64,000 bases of DNA from CALKJU01 sp035326425 (GTDB lineage Bacteria; Pseudomonadota; Alphaproteobacteria; Geminicoccales; Geminicoccaceae), in the NCBI GenBank assembly GCA_035326425.1, contig DAOLFG010000022.1, forward strand, positions 1 to 64,000, read 5' to 3'. Of the stretch, positions 46,462 to 55,065 are shown piece by piece (positions within the stretch are counted from its first letter, which is position 1; each line of letters opens with the position of its first letter). Both the position numbers and the translations under genes were made by a program. Below the pieces are notes generated by a model. The model was not told where the DNA came from. It saw only the letters and a list, made by a program, of their open reading frames with translations, and did not search any database.

Positions 46462-46728
46462 GTGAGCCACACCTTCTGCTTCTCGGTCCAGGCCGAGGCC
46501 CTGCCGTCGTCGCTGCCACGGGTGCTCGACGTGTTCTCGCTCTATGGCAACGTTCCCGACCACTGCTACAGCCAGCTCGCCGGCCGCGCCCAGGACGAGC
46601 TGGTGGTCGACGTGCAGATGAGCGGCCTCGACCTCGACACCGCCGAGCGCATCGCCCGCCGGCTGCAGCGGCTGGTCAGTGTCACGAGCGTGCTTTGGTC
46701 GGAAAAGCGCTCCGCCGCCGCGGCCTGA
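46462..46728 (+). CDS. small ACT-like domain protein
   Basis: 88 residues resembling a lone ACT-type regulatory module: first strand HTFCFSVQAEALPSSLPRVLDVFSLYGNVPD (a strand followed by a helix), then DELVVDVQMSGLDLDTAERIARRLQRL and a last strand SVTSVLWSEK. ACT modules bind small ligands such as amino acids, but no ligand can be named. GTG 46462 is chosen; AAGGAA lies upstream. It overlaps the next gene by 34 bp. Confidence 0.72.
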   Translation: MSHTFCFSVQAEALPSSLPRVLDVFSLYGNVPDHCYSQLAGRAQDELVVDVQMSGLDLDTAERIARRLQRLVSVTSVLWSEKRSAAAA

Positions 46729-47309
46729 CCGCAGCCCTCCTCCTGGTGGCGGTCGCCGCTCCGGCCACCGCCGCCGACCTGTGCCCGCGCCTGACCATAC
46801 CGGCCGAGCTCGGCCTCGCCTGCGCCCCGATCGCCGGCGATCCGCTGGGCGTGGCGGTCGAGCCCGCCGCCGGCGGCTTCGCGGCGCTGAGCCGCATGAC
46901 GGTGCGGCAGCTCGAGCAGAAGGACGACCCGCTGGCCTGGGCCGATCCGGACGAATGGCTGCGCCAGCAGGTGGTGATCGATACCGGCGGGCTGGCCGAC
47001 AGCATCGAGCGCTTCGCCGACGATCCCGATGCGCCCTGGGGCGGTGCCACCGCCATGCTGCTGGCCGAGAGCGTCCGCCAAGCCCTGGAGAGCGTCGGCC
47101 GGGCGGCGCTGCAGGTCTGCACAGCACCGGCCGCCACCGCCACCGCCCGCTCGATGGGCTGCCGGTTCGGCGTCGGCTCGCTCGGCCTCTTGCTCGACCT
47201 GAAGCTGGTGAGCATCGGCAACGAGCGCTGGGCGGTCAGCGCCCGCTCGATGAACGAGCGCCGCCAGCGCCATTTCGAGGCGATCGCCAATTCGCTGACC
47301 GCCAACTAG
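46695..47309 (+). CDS. exported protein of unknown function
   Basis: About 204 residues. N-terminus KALRRRGLTAALLLVAVAAPATAADLC is a clear Sec signal peptide, cleaved probably after ATA. The mature part has four cysteines (DLCPRL, GLACAPI, LQVCTAP, MGCRFGV) that could form two disulfides in the periplasm. No family is recognised. The start TTG 46695 lies inside the end of the ACT-like gene. Its stop overlaps the converging yacG stop by 4 bp. Confidence 0.7.
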   Translation: MVGKALRRRGLTAALLLVAVAAPATAADLCPRLTIPAELGLACAPIAGDPLGVAVEPAAGGFAALSRMTVRQLEQKDDPLAWADPDEWLRQQVVIDTGGLADSIERFADDPDAPWGGATAMLLAESVRQALESVGRAALQVCTAPAATATARSMGCRFGVGSLGLLLDLKLVSIGNERWAVSARSMNERRQRHFEAIANSLTAN

Positions 47310-47497
47310 GTGCGCTCGTTCGGATCGCCTTCCGAGCCGTCGTCGTCGACCTCGGCCGCCGGCACGGCGTAGCGGCCGTCCAGCCAGTTCACCAGGTCGC
47401 GGTCGCGGCAGAGCCGCGAGCAGAACGGCCGGAAGCGCGGGTCTCGCGGCTTGCCGCACATCGGACAGCGCGGCAGCGGCTTCGGCTGCTCGCTCAT
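47306..47497 (-). CDS. yacG: DNA gyrase inhibitor YacG
   Basis: 63-residue zinc-finger protein. Zn ligands form C-x2-C (CPMCGKP) and C-x3-C (FCSRLCRDRDL), followed by NWLDGRYAVP, the YacG hallmark. Binds and inhibits GyrB in E. coli. ATG 47497 overlaps the rng stop as ATGA; last gene of the infA-maf-rng-yacG run. Confidence 0.93.
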   Translation of the reverse strand: MSEQPKPLPRCPMCGKPRDPRFRPFCSRLCRDRDLVNWLDGRYAVPAAEVDDDGSEGDPNERT

Positions 47498-48876
47498 CGG
47501 GCGTCCCAAGAGCCGGCCGGCAGCGAGCCGTCCACCTCGACGGCGGGCACCGGCCCCAGGCCCGCCCATGCCGAGGCCGCCTCGGTCCCGAGGTAGCGCG
47601 CCACGTCCGGGGCGACGGCCAGCCGGGACACGGGCGAGCCCTGGCGCATGCGGGCGAGAATCTGCTCGGCCACCGCCCGCAGCGAGGGCTGGCGGCCGCT
47701 GCCGAGGCAAGCGGCACACGGGCGCGCCATCAGCGCCGCCAGCGTCCGGCCGCGGCGGGGCCGGCTCAGCTGGACGAGCCCCAAGGGCGACATCGGATAG
47801 AGCTGGACCGCCTGCGGATCGTCGCGGAAGGCCCTCTTCAGCGCCTCCTCCAGCCGCTGACGCTGCGGCCGCGTCGGCAGGTCGATGAAGTCGACGACGA
47901 TGGTTCCGCCGAGATTGCGCAGCCGCACTTGGCGGGCGACCTCTGCGGCTGCGGCGAGGTCGGCGTCGAGCGCGGCGCGGTTGCCGCCATCGACATCGAT
48001 GGCGACGCAGGCGGCGGTCTCCTCGATCCGCAGCCTGCCGCCGCCCGCCAGCGGCACGTCGCGGCCGAGCGCCAGATCGAGCTCGGCCGCGACTGCGGTC
48101 TGCTCGAACGCCGTCCCCTGCCCCGCCAGCCGCTCCACCGTCACGTCGGCGCCGGCCAGCCGCTCCGCGACCAGCCGCTCGGCCGCCAGCGCCAGCGTCC
48201 GGTCGGCGACGAGGATCCGCTCCGGCGACATCTCGACGGCGCGCCGCAGCAGCCGCTCCAACGGCGGCTCGTCGGCGGTGAGCCGGCCGGGCCGCCGCGT
48301 GCCGCCGGCCTCGCGCTCGACCTGCGCCCAGCGCTGGCTCAAGGCGACGTGCTCGCGCCGCAGGGCCTCGTCGTCGAGAGCTGCCGCCGCCCGGCGCAGG
48401 GTGACGCCGGCCTCGCCGAACAGCGCCTGGCCGCGCCGCGCCAGCGCCTCGCGCTGCCGCTCCGGCAGCCGTGCAGGCACCTCGACGCCCCGGCCCATCG
48501 GTCGCAGGATCAGGCCGAAGCCGAACAGCTTGATGTCGCTGGTGACGCGCGAGCCCTTGCCCTCGACCGGCTCGCGCACGCCCTGCACGACCAGCTTCTG
48601 GCCCTCGTGCAGCAGCCGGTCGACCGGCAGGCGCTCCTCGACGCCCGCCACCGCCCTGGCGTCCTTGGCGGCGAGGAAGGCGCGCTCCGTCGCACCGATC
48701 TCGACGAACGCCGCCGCCAGCGGCCTGTCGACCTTCTCTACCCGGCCGGCGAACAGCGTGTCGGTGACCGCATCGCCATGGCTGTCGACGTCCAGCAGCT
48801 CGATCAGCCGGTCGCCGTCGAGCACGGCGCCGCGCAGGCCGAAGCCCGTCGATTCGATCACCAGCATCCGGCTCAT
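47494..48876 (-). CDS. rng: ribonuclease E/G family protein (RNase G-like)
   Basis: 460-residue endoribonuclease of RNA turnover and rRNA processing. N-terminal S1-like domain (GDAVTDTLFAGRVEKVDRPLAAAFVEIG, seen as FAGRVEKVDRPL). The catalytic Asp pair of the DNase I-like domain is in VAIDVDGGNR and IVVDFIDLPTR. A CxxC (RPCAACLGSGR) near the C-terminus is the zinc-link. No long scaffold tail, so RNase G rather than RNase E. ATG 48876 overlaps the maf stop. Confidence 0.93.
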   Translation of the reverse strand: MSRMLVIESTGFGLRGAVLDGDRLIELLDVDSHGDAVTDTLFAGRVEKVDRPLAAAFVEIGATERAFLAAKDARAVAGVEERLPVDRLLHEGQKLVVQGVREPVEGKGSRVTSDIKLFGFGLILRPMGRGVEVPARLPERQREALARRGQALFGEAGVTLRRAAAALDDEALRREHVALSQRWAQVEREAGGTRRPGRLTADEPPLERLLRRAVEMSPERILVADRTLALAAERLVAERLAGADVTVERLAGQGTAFEQTAVAAELDLALGRDVPLAGGGRLRIEETAACVAIDVDGGNRAALDADLAAAAEVARQVRLRNLGGTIVVDFIDLPTRPQRQRLEEALKRAFRDDPQAVQLYPMSPLGLVQLSRPRRGRTLAALMARPCAACLGSGRQPSLRAVAEQILARMRQGSPVSRLAVAPDVARYLGTEAASAWAGLGPVPAVEVDGSLPAGSWDAR

Positions 48877-49472
48877 CGCCGCCAGCCCAGCCCGGTCAGC
48901 AGCGCCAGTGTCTCGGTCAGCGGCAGGCCCACGACGTTGGAATAGGAGCCGTTGATCGCCGGGATCAGGGCGCCGGCCATGCCCTGGATGGCATAGCCGC
49001 CGGCCTTGCCGCGCCATTCGCCGCTGTCGAGATAGCCCTCGGCCTCCTCGGCCGACAGGCGCTTGAAGCGCACCATCGTCGTCACCACGCGCGAGGCGCT
49101 GCGCCCGCCGGGCGCCACGACGCAGACGCCGCTGTATACCCGGTGGCGGCGGCCGGACAGCAGATCCAGGCAGCGGACCGCCTGCTCGCGCGTCTCCGCC
49201 TTGGGCAGGATGCGCCGCCCGCAGCCCACCACCGTATCGGCGGCCAGCACGAAAGCGCCCTCGGTCAGCGCCGCGACGGCGCGCGCCTTCGCCTCGGCGA
49301 TACGTAGCGCATGCACGCGCGGCAGCTCGCGCGGCAAGGGTGTCTCGTCGATATCGGGCGCCATGATGCGCCCCGGCTCGATGTGCGCCTGCCGCAGGAG
49401 ATCGAGGCGGCGCGGCGATGATGAGGCCAAGAGCAGCGTGGCGGATCCGCCTGGACCCGTCCTGCCGCTCAC
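48873..49472 (-). CDS. maf: Maf family nucleotide pyrophosphatase
   Basis: 199-residue house-cleaning nucleotide pyrophosphatase. SSSPRR motif near the N-terminus, LAADTVVGCG, SGRRHRVYSGVCVV and AGGYAIQGMAG are all family elements. The start is GTG 49472, which overlaps the infA stop as GTGA; the frame further upstream is antisense to nothing useful and lacks family match. Confidence 0.94.
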   Translation of the reverse strand: MSGRTGPGGSATLLLASSSPRRLDLLRQAHIEPGRIMAPDIDETPLPRELPRVHALRIAEAKARAVAALTEGAFVLAADTVVGCGRRILPKAETREQAVRCLDLLSGRRHRVYSGVCVVAPGGRSASRVVTTMVRFKRLSAEEAEGYLDSGEWRGKAGGYAIQGMAGALIPAINGSYSNVVGLPLTETLALLTGLGWRR

Positions 49473-49687
49473 TTGAAGCGGTAGGTGATGCGACCGCGGG
49501 CCAGATCGTAGGGCGTCATCTCGACGGTGACCTTGTCGCCGACGAGCACGCGGATACGGTTCTTGCGCATGCGACCGGAGGTGTGCGCAAGAATCTCGTG
49601 GTCGTTGTCGAGCTTCACGCGAAACATGGCGTTCGGCAGGACCTCGGTCACGTTGCCGCCGAACTCGATCAGATCTTCCTTGGCCAT
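49469..49687 (-). CDS. infA: translation initiation factor IF-1
   Basis: 72-residue OB-fold protein, nearly identical in pattern to other alphaproteobacterial IF-1: MAKEDLIEFGGNVTEVLPNA, then MFRVKLDNDHEILAHTSGRM and ending RITYRFK. ATG 49687 is the canonical start; an in-frame GTG two codons upstream is not needed. Heads the infA-maf-rng-yacG operon with overlapping genes. Confidence 0.98.
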   Translation of the reverse strand: MAKEDLIEFGGNVTEVLPNAMFRVKLDNDHEILAHTSGRMRKNRIRVLVGDKVTVEMTPYDLARGRITYRFK

Positions 49688-49749
49688 TCGCACTCCGAGA
49701 CTGTGGACATGACCGCCTGCCGGAGGCGGCCGGCCTTTGTTTGGTGCGC

Positions 49750-49773
49750 CGCTCCCGCAAGGTCAAGGGAGCG
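49750..49773 (-). terminator. terminator-like hairpin after the MaoC gene
   Basis: Perfect 7-bp stem CGCTCCC / GGGAGCG with a 10-nt loop, 3 bp beyond the MaoC stop. On the minus-strand transcript it is followed by CGCACCAAACAAAGG without a U-run, so it is a weak candidate; it could also shape the infA leader. Confidence 0.35.
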
Positions 49774-49776
49774 CCG

Positions 49777-50205
49777 TCAAAGGATCTTCAATATGTGGGT
49801 CGCCACCGCCACGGTTTCACCGTGCTGGTTGGTCATCTCGATGCGGCCCTCGGTCCGCCGCTTCGTCTCGTCGACCCCGACGATCTCGTAGGTGCAAGTC
49901 ACCGTGTCGCCGATATGGACGGGCCTGGTGAAGCGCACGCGGTCGTAGCCGAGCGACAGCAGCGGGCCCGAATAGCCTTCCGTGACCAGGGTCGAGCAGG
50001 TCGACATGAAGCTCATCAGCAGCACGCCGTGGGCGACGCGGCGCTTGAACGGCTGCTGGCTGCACCACGCCTCGTCGATGTGCACGCGGGCGAAGTCGCC
50101 GCTGATGCCGGCGAACAGGTAGATATCGCTCTCGCTCACGGTCTTGCTGAAGCGGGCCTTGCGGCCACGCCATTCCGCGAGGCCGTTGCCGGCCGGTTCG
50201 GTCAT
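49777..50205 (-). CDS. MaoC family dehydratase/hydratase
   Basis: 142-residue hot-dog fold (R)-hydratase-type protein. The catalytic Asp/His pair is in ISGDFARVHIDEAWC, with RRVAHGVLLMSFMSTC following, and RFTRPVHIGDTVTCTYEI is the second conserved block. Acts on enoyl-CoA thioesters; role unknown. Single gene, divergent from TRAP system 2. Confidence 0.92.
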   Translation of the reverse strand: MTEPAGNGLAEWRGRKARFSKTVSESDIYLFAGISGDFARVHIDEAWCSQQPFKRRVAHGVLLMSFMSTCSTLVTEGYSGPLLSLGYDRVRFTRPVHIGDTVTCTYEIVGVDETKRRTEGRIEMTNQHGETVAVATHILKIL

Positions 50206-50318
50206 CGTGCGCCTCCCTTTGCGCCGCGGACGCTAGCAGCCCCGATCAAGGGATGACAGCCGGTTCCGCACATGCAAAGGAAGTGCAGGAACGGGAACAA
50301 GAACAGAGGAGGCTATCC

Positions 50319-51305
50319 ATGCTCCGTCGCACCTTCTTCGGCGCGGTGGCGGGCTCCGCAGCACTCGCGCTCGGCGGCACGGCGCGCGCCCAGACCGTCT
50401 CGCTCAACGGTGCCGTCCAGTTCAACGACGACCACGCCTTCACCAAGGCGCTGGTCAAGTTCGAGGAACTGGTCAAGCAGTACTACGGCAAGCCGATCGA
50501 GTTCGTGCTGCACAAGAACAGCGAGCTCGGCCTCGAGAAGCAGTATTTCGAGTACATGTCGCAGGGCCGCGCCGTCGACTACGGCATCGTCTCGCCGGCG
50601 CATATGTCGACCTTCTCGAAGGCCGCACCCTTCATCGACGCGCCGTTCCTGTTCCGTGACCTCGACCATTGGAACAAGGTGCTGGACAGCGACACGCTGA
50701 AGCCGATCGCCGACGAGATCGCCCAGAAGGCCGACGTCATGCTGATCGGCTATGCCGGCGGCGGTACCCGCAACATCTTCGTCGACAAGCCGATCGGCGA
50801 CCTCGCTGGCCTCAAGGGCCTGAAGGTCCGCGTGCAGGGTGCGCCCATCTGGAGCAAGACCTTCGCGGCGGTCGGCATGTCGCCGACGGTCATCGCCTAC
50901 AACGAGGTCTACAACGCCATCCAGAACGGCGTGATCTCGGCCGGCGAGAACGAGGCCGCGGGCGTCGAGCAGATGAAGTTCTACGAGGTGGCGCCCAACC
51001 TCTCGATGACGCAGCATGCCATCACCATTCGGCCGATCTGCTTCTCCAAGAAGACCTTCGACCAGCTCGAGCCCGACCTGCAGGCCGCCATCATCAAGGC
51101 CGGCGCCGAGGCCGGCGCCTATGGCCGGCAGGTCGAATCCTCGCAGGATGCCGAGAAGCTGGAGGCGCTGGAGAAGGCGGGACGGCTGAAGCGCATCGCC
51201 TTCAGTGGCCGCGACGAGATGAAGAAGCTGGTCGAGCCGGTCATGCGGGAATACGCGGTCGAGATCGGCGCCGACAAGATTCTCGCCCAGATCGACGCTC
51301 TTTGA
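50319..51305 (+). CDS. TRAP transporter substrate-binding protein (DctP), system 2
   Basis: 328-residue periplasmic receptor. Signal peptide MLRRTFFGAVAGSAALALGG to ARAQ. Conserved DctP segments: NSELGLEKQYFEYMSQG, PFIDAPFLFRDLDHW, DLAGLKGLKVRVQGAPIW with the substrate-binding Arg, and YNEVYNAIQNGVISAGENE. Excellent AGAGGAGG ribosome site before ATG 50319. A strong hairpin follows the gene before the permease genes. Confidence 0.94.
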   Translation: MLRRTFFGAVAGSAALALGGTARAQTVSLNGAVQFNDDHAFTKALVKFEELVKQYYGKPIEFVLHKNSELGLEKQYFEYMSQGRAVDYGIVSPAHMSTFSKAAPFIDAPFLFRDLDHWNKVLDSDTLKPIADEIAQKADVMLIGYAGGGTRNIFVDKPIGDLAGLKGLKVRVQGAPIWSKTFAAVGMSPTVIAYNEVYNAIQNGVISAGENEAAGVEQMKFYEVAPNLSMTQHAITIRPICFSKKTFDQLEPDLQAAIIKAGAEAGAYGRQVESSQDAEKLEALEKAGRLKRIAFSGRDEMKKLVEPVMREYAVEIGADKILAQIDAL

Positions 51306-51313
51306 CGCTCACG

Positions 51314-51338
51314 GGCGGCCGGAGCTCTTCCGGCCGCC
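51314..51338 (+). promoter_or_regulatory. intercistronic hairpin between TRAP receptor and permease genes
   Basis: Perfect 10-bp stem GGCGGCCGGA / TCCGGCCGCC with 5-nt loop GCTCT, starting 9 bp after the dctP stop and ending 22 bp before the dctQ ATG. No T-run follows. Such hairpins after binding-protein genes often protect the upstream mRNA or partly terminate, giving more receptor than permease. Confidence 0.65.
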
Positions 51339-51360
51339 ATCCATCTGTCCGGAATAGCCC

Positions 51361-51867
51361 ATGCCCCCGAGCCGACCGCGAGGCTGGTTCCGCACGCTGA
51401 CCCATTGGTACAGCGAGCTGTTGTCCTGGCTGCTGATCATCAGCGTGGCGGCCCTGGTGGTGCCGGTGACGCTGCAGATCTTCTCGCGCTACACCTCCTT
51501 GATCCCCAGCTACATCTGGACTGAGGAGATGGCCCGCTTCCTCCTGGTCTGGATGGTGATGCTGGGCGCCATGCTCGGCATCCGCGAGGGCAGCCACTTC
51601 GTCGTCGACGTCTGGCCGCGGCTGGGTCCGCGCGCCAATGCCAAGGTCGAGCTGGCCGTCGGCTTCTTCTGCCTGATCTTCGCGCTGGTCTTCGTCTGGT
51701 GGGGCTGGGAGTTCACCCGCTTCGCCTTCAACCGCATCTCCGAGCTGGCCGAGCTGCCCTTGTGGATGATCCACATCGCCTGGCCGGTGGCCGGCATCAC
51801 CTGGGTGATCTTCCTGGGCGAGCGCATGCTCGACAACATCCGCCTGCTGACCGGCCGGGAGGCCTGA
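51361..51867 (+). CDS. TRAP transporter small permease (DctQ), system 2
   Basis: 168-residue membrane protein with four TM helices (LLSWLLIISVAALVVPVTLQI, FLLVWMVMLGAMLGIREGSHF, AVGFFCLIFALVFVWWGWEF and WMIHIAWPVAGITWVIFLG). The segment IWTEEMARFLLVWMVMLGA is the DctQ signature. ATG 51361; the large permease starts 6 bp after its stop. Confidence 0.93.
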   Translation: MPPSRPRGWFRTLTHWYSELLSWLLIISVAALVVPVTLQIFSRYTSLIPSYIWTEEMARFLLVWMVMLGAMLGIREGSHFVVDVWPRLGPRANAKVELAVGFFCLIFALVFVWWGWEFTRFAFNRISELAELPLWMIHIAWPVAGITWVIFLGERMLDNIRLLTGREA

Positions 51868-51873
51868 GTTTCC

Positions 51874-53193
51874 ATGGCTGGCTCGGTTCTGTCGCCCGGC
51901 GAGGCGTCGCTGATCCTGTTCGGCGTCTTCTTCTCGCTCATGGTCCTGCGCGTGCCGATCGCGATGGCCCTCGGCCTCGCCACCCTGCCGATCATGCTGA
52001 TCGAGCCGCGGCTGTGGCCGGTCAACCTGGTCCAGGAGACCTTCAACGCCTACAACTCGTTCATCCTGCTGGCGGTGCCGTTCTTCCTGCTCACCGCCAA
52101 CCTGATGAATGTCGGCGGCATCACCGACAGGCTGGTCAGGCTGTCGCGGGCGATCGTCGGCCAGATGCCGGGTAGCCTCGCCCAGATCAACGTCGTGCTG
52201 TCGATCTTCTTCGCCGGCATCTCCGGCTCGTCGACCGCCGACGCCGCCAGCCAGTCGAAGATCTTCATCGATGCCCAGCGCAAGGAGGGCTACGACGACA
52301 GCTTCTCGGTGGCGATCACCGCCGTCTCGGCGGTGCTGGCCGTGATCATCCCGCCCTCGATCCTGATGATCGTCTGGGGCGGCGTGCTTTCCGTGTCCAT
52401 CGGCGGTCTGTTCCTCGCCGGGGTGATACCGGGCCTGCTGATCGGCGTCGTGCAGATGGCCACCGTCCACGTCTACGCCAAGCTGCGCAACTACAAGACC
52501 TACGAGCCCTCGACGCTGAAGGAGATCCTGGTCAGCTTCATCGTCTCGATTCCGGCCCTGATCACCCCGGTGATCATCATCGGCGGCAAGATCTTCGGCT
52601 GGTTCACCGCCACGGAATCGGCCTGCATCGCCGTGCTCTATGCCGGCGTGCTGTCGCTGCTGGTCTATCGCGAGATGGATCTCTCGGGCCTGCGCACCGC
52701 CCTGCTCGACACCGGCCGGCTGGCCGCCGTGACGCTGTTCTGCGTCGGCACCGCCAGCGCCTTCGGCTGGGTATTGGCCTATTACCAGATCCCCAAGGCG
52801 CTGCTGTCGCACGTGCTCGACTGGGGCATGGGACCGATCGGCGCCGGCATGTTCATCGCCTTCGTCTTCCTGGTCGTCGGCTGCTTCCTCGACGCCATCC
52901 CGGCCATCATCATCGTCGGCACCATCCTGCAGCCGCTGGCTCAGTCGGTGGGCATGGACCCGATCCATTTCGCGATGATCGGCATCGTCTCGCTGGCCTT
53001 CGGCCTGGTGACGCCGCCCTACGGGCTCTGCCTGATGATCGCCTGCCACGTCGCCGGCATCCGCATGCGCGAGGCGCTGAAGGACACCTTCATCATGCTG
53101 CTGCCGATGATGGGTGTGCTGCTGCTGGTGATCCTGTGGCCCGGCCTCGTGCTGTTCCTGCCGAGCCTGATCTCACCCGAGTTCCTGCACTGA
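51874..53193 (+). CDS. TRAP transporter large permease (DctM), system 2
   Basis: 439-residue sodium-coupled channel subunit, about 12 TM helices. DctM segments: VPFFLLTANLMNVGGITDRLVRLSRAIVGQ, ISGSSTADAASQSKIFID, VIIPPSILMIVWGG and TPPYGLCLMIACHVAG. Distinct in sequence from the DctM of system 1. It ends 1 bp before the stop of the converging oxidoreductase gene. Confidence 0.95.
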   Translation: MAGSVLSPGEASLILFGVFFSLMVLRVPIAMALGLATLPIMLIEPRLWPVNLVQETFNAYNSFILLAVPFFLLTANLMNVGGITDRLVRLSRAIVGQMPGSLAQINVVLSIFFAGISGSSTADAASQSKIFIDAQRKEGYDDSFSVAITAVSAVLAVIIPPSILMIVWGGVLSVSIGGLFLAGVIPGLLIGVVQMATVHVYAKLRNYKTYEPSTLKEILVSFIVSIPALITPVIIIGGKIFGWFTATESACIAVLYAGVLSLLVYREMDLSGLRTALLDTGRLAAVTLFCVGTASAFGWVLAYYQIPKALLSHVLDWGMGPIGAGMFIAFVFLVVGCFLDAIPAIIIVGTILQPLAQSVGMDPIHFAMIGIVSLAFGLVTPPYGLCLMIACHVAGIRMREALKDTFIMLLPMMGVLLLVILWPGLVLFLPSLISPEFLH

Positions 53194-53194
53194 G

Positions 53195-54184
53195 TCAGCG
53201 GCCGATCATCCGTTCCAGCAGCGCCATCGCCCGCGCACCGTCCGCCGCCAGCGGCGGCGTCGCGGGCTCGCCCCTCACCAGCGCGAGGAAATCGCCCAGT
53301 AGCGCGTGGTAGCCCTTGTGGTCCTCGTTGGCCGCCACCGTCAGGTTGGGCTCCCAGACCAGCGTGTCCTCGGCCTCGGCCAGCGTCGCCTCGGCCCTGT
53401 CGACCTTGAACGGCGGTGCCCGGTAGTAGCGCACCTCGTGGACATTCCTGACCTCGACGCGGCGATGGTCGGCCATGACCTGCCACCACTCCATCGGCGT
53501 GCCGCGCGATTGATTCGTGCCCATCACCAGCGTGCCGATGCCGCCGGACTCGAAGCGGAAGTCGACGTGCAGCAGCAGCTTGCCGGGCGCCAGCTCGTGC
53601 CGCCGCGTCGACAGCGCCGCCACCGGCCCCATCAGCCAGGGCACGAGGTCGAGATAGTGCACGCAGTGGTGCAGGTAGAAGCCCGTGTAGTCGGGATCCT
53701 TGGCGAAATAGGTAGGTGCGGTCATATATTGGCCAAGAAAGCTCACCGGCCGTGTGAACTCCGGACTGAGGATCACATTGGCGGCGATGCGGTTGGCCGT
53801 GGAGTAGCGCTTCATGAAGCCGAGGACGGCCGGCTTGCCCGCCCTGGCCGAGACGTCGGCCAGCCGCTGCGCCTCGGCGGCGGTGGCGGCGGGCGGCTTC
53901 TCCATGAACACCGGCAGGCCGCGCTCGAGCGCCGCCAAGCCGATCTCGTAGTGGGCGGCCGGCCCGGCGGCGATGCCTACCGCGTCCAGATCCCCCCGGC
54001 CCAGCACCTCGCGCCAGTCGCGCGTCGTCTCCGCTATTCCGTAGCGAGCGGCGGTGCGGCCGAGCCGGTCGGCGTCGGTGTCGCACAAGGCGACGAGGCG
54101 AACGTCATGCCGGACGAGTTGCGGCAGCAGCATCTCGTTGGCGTGCAGCCCGCAGCCGATCCAGCCGATGCGGACCGTGCTCAT
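53195..54184 (-). CDS. Gfo/Idh/MocA family oxidoreductase
   Basis: 329-residue NAD(P)-dependent sugar or inositol oxidoreductase. Rossmann fingerprint RIGWIGCGLHANEML at the start, cofactor-binding EKPPAAT motif, and a C-terminal domain with YLHHCVHYLDLVPWLMG that carries the catalytic His. ATG 54184 overlaps the TIM-barrel gene stop (ATGA). Last gene of a GntR-headed sugar operon, so it likely oxidises the imported polyol or sugar. Confidence 0.93.
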   Translation of the reverse strand: MSTVRIGWIGCGLHANEMLLPQLVRHDVRLVALCDTDADRLGRTAARYGIAETTRDWREVLGRGDLDAVGIAAGPAAHYEIGLAALERGLPVFMEKPPAATAAEAQRLADVSARAGKPAVLGFMKRYSTANRIAANVILSPEFTRPVSFLGQYMTAPTYFAKDPDYTGFYLHHCVHYLDLVPWLMGPVAALSTRRHELAPGKLLLHVDFRFESGGIGTLVMGTNQSRGTPMEWWQVMADHRRVEVRNVHEVRYYRAPPFKVDRAEATLAEAEDTLVWEPNLTVAANEDHKGYHALLGDFLALVRGEPATPPLAADGARAMALLERMIGR

Positions 54185-55065
54185 GCGGCCCTCCGTGCGA
54201 AGGCCATGGCCGCCTTCAGATAGTCGACTGACGCCGCCAGCTCGGCGTCCTCGTCGCGCTGCGGCGCCCGCCACTGCGCCAGCGTCACCCCGGCATCCTC
54301 GTCGTCGCGGCGGAACGGCTCGAGCACGATCGGTCCCCGATAGCCGACATCGACCAGCGCCCGGGCGATCGGCGGCCAGTCGATATGGCCGGAGCCGACG
54401 AAGCCACGATGGTTCTCGTTGGCCTGGAAGTGGAACAGCCGGTCGCCGGTCTGACGGATGGCGCGGGCGAGGTCACTCTCCTCCATGTTCATGTGGAAGG
54501 TGTCGAGCATCACGCCCACGGCCGGCGAGCCGGCGCGCTCGCAGAGCTGGCAGGCATGGCGGGCGGTGTTGGCGATGTCGGTCTCGAAGCGGTTCAGAGG
54601 CTCGACGGCGAGACGCACGCCCGCTTCCGCTGCCACCTTCCCCGCCCTCGCCAGCCCTGCCGCCACGGCGTCGATCTTCCGACGCCGCTCGTCGGACGGG
54701 CAGGGCGTCGGCGCCCGGCCGGCGAACACCATGGGCGCCCCGTAGAGCGGTCCGCCGACCATGGTCGACCCCAGCGCCGTGGCTGTCCGCACACAGGCTT
54801 CCAGATAGGCCACGCCCGCTGCGTGCGCCGCCGGATCGGCGCTGGCGAGGTCGCGGCTCGGGTTGACCCGCGCCGCCAGCACCACCGACAGCCCGGCACC
54901 GGCGATGGCGGCGCGTGTCTCGGCGAGGTCCAGCTCACCTTCCTCCGGCACCAGCATCTCGATGCAGTCGGCACCGGCGCGCTTAATGCGGGCGAAGGCG
55001 GAGAAATGCTCGGCCGTGAACGGCCGGGCGTAGAACATCGAGATGACCCCGATCGGGTTGGTCAT
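54181..55065 (-). CDS. sugar phosphate isomerase/epimerase (xylose isomerase-like TIM barrel)
   Basis: 294-residue AP endonuclease 2-type TIM barrel. Metal-site acids: Glu in LAVEPLNRFE, Asp and His in MLDTFHMNMEE, His in ANENHRGFVGSGHIDW and the final Glu in IVLEPFRR. Closest in feel to D-tagatose/D-psicose 3-epimerase and hydroxypyruvate isomerase relatives. Start ATG 55065 and stop both overlap neighbours by 4 bp, so it is tightly coupled in the operon. Confidence 0.92.
   Translation of the reverse strand: MTNPIGVISMFYARPFTAEHFSAFARIKRAGADCIEMLVPEEGELDLAETRAAIAGAGLSVVLAARVNPSRDLASADPAAHAAGVAYLEACVRTATALGSTMVGGPLYGAPMVFAGRAPTPCPSDERRRKIDAVAAGLARAGKVAAEAGVRLAVEPLNRFETDIANTARHACQLCERAGSPAVGVMLDTFHMNMEESDLARAIRQTGDRLFHFQANENHRGFVGSGHIDWPPIARALVDVGYRGPIVLEPFRRDDEDAGVTLAQWRAPQRDEDAELAASVDYLKAAMAFARRAA

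Noticed and set aside
49713..49729. CCGCCT-GCCGG-AGGCGG hairpin near infA
   Set aside because: Followed by CCGGCCTTTGTTT only on the plus strand, where no gene is ending; likely a chance GC-rich palindrome.
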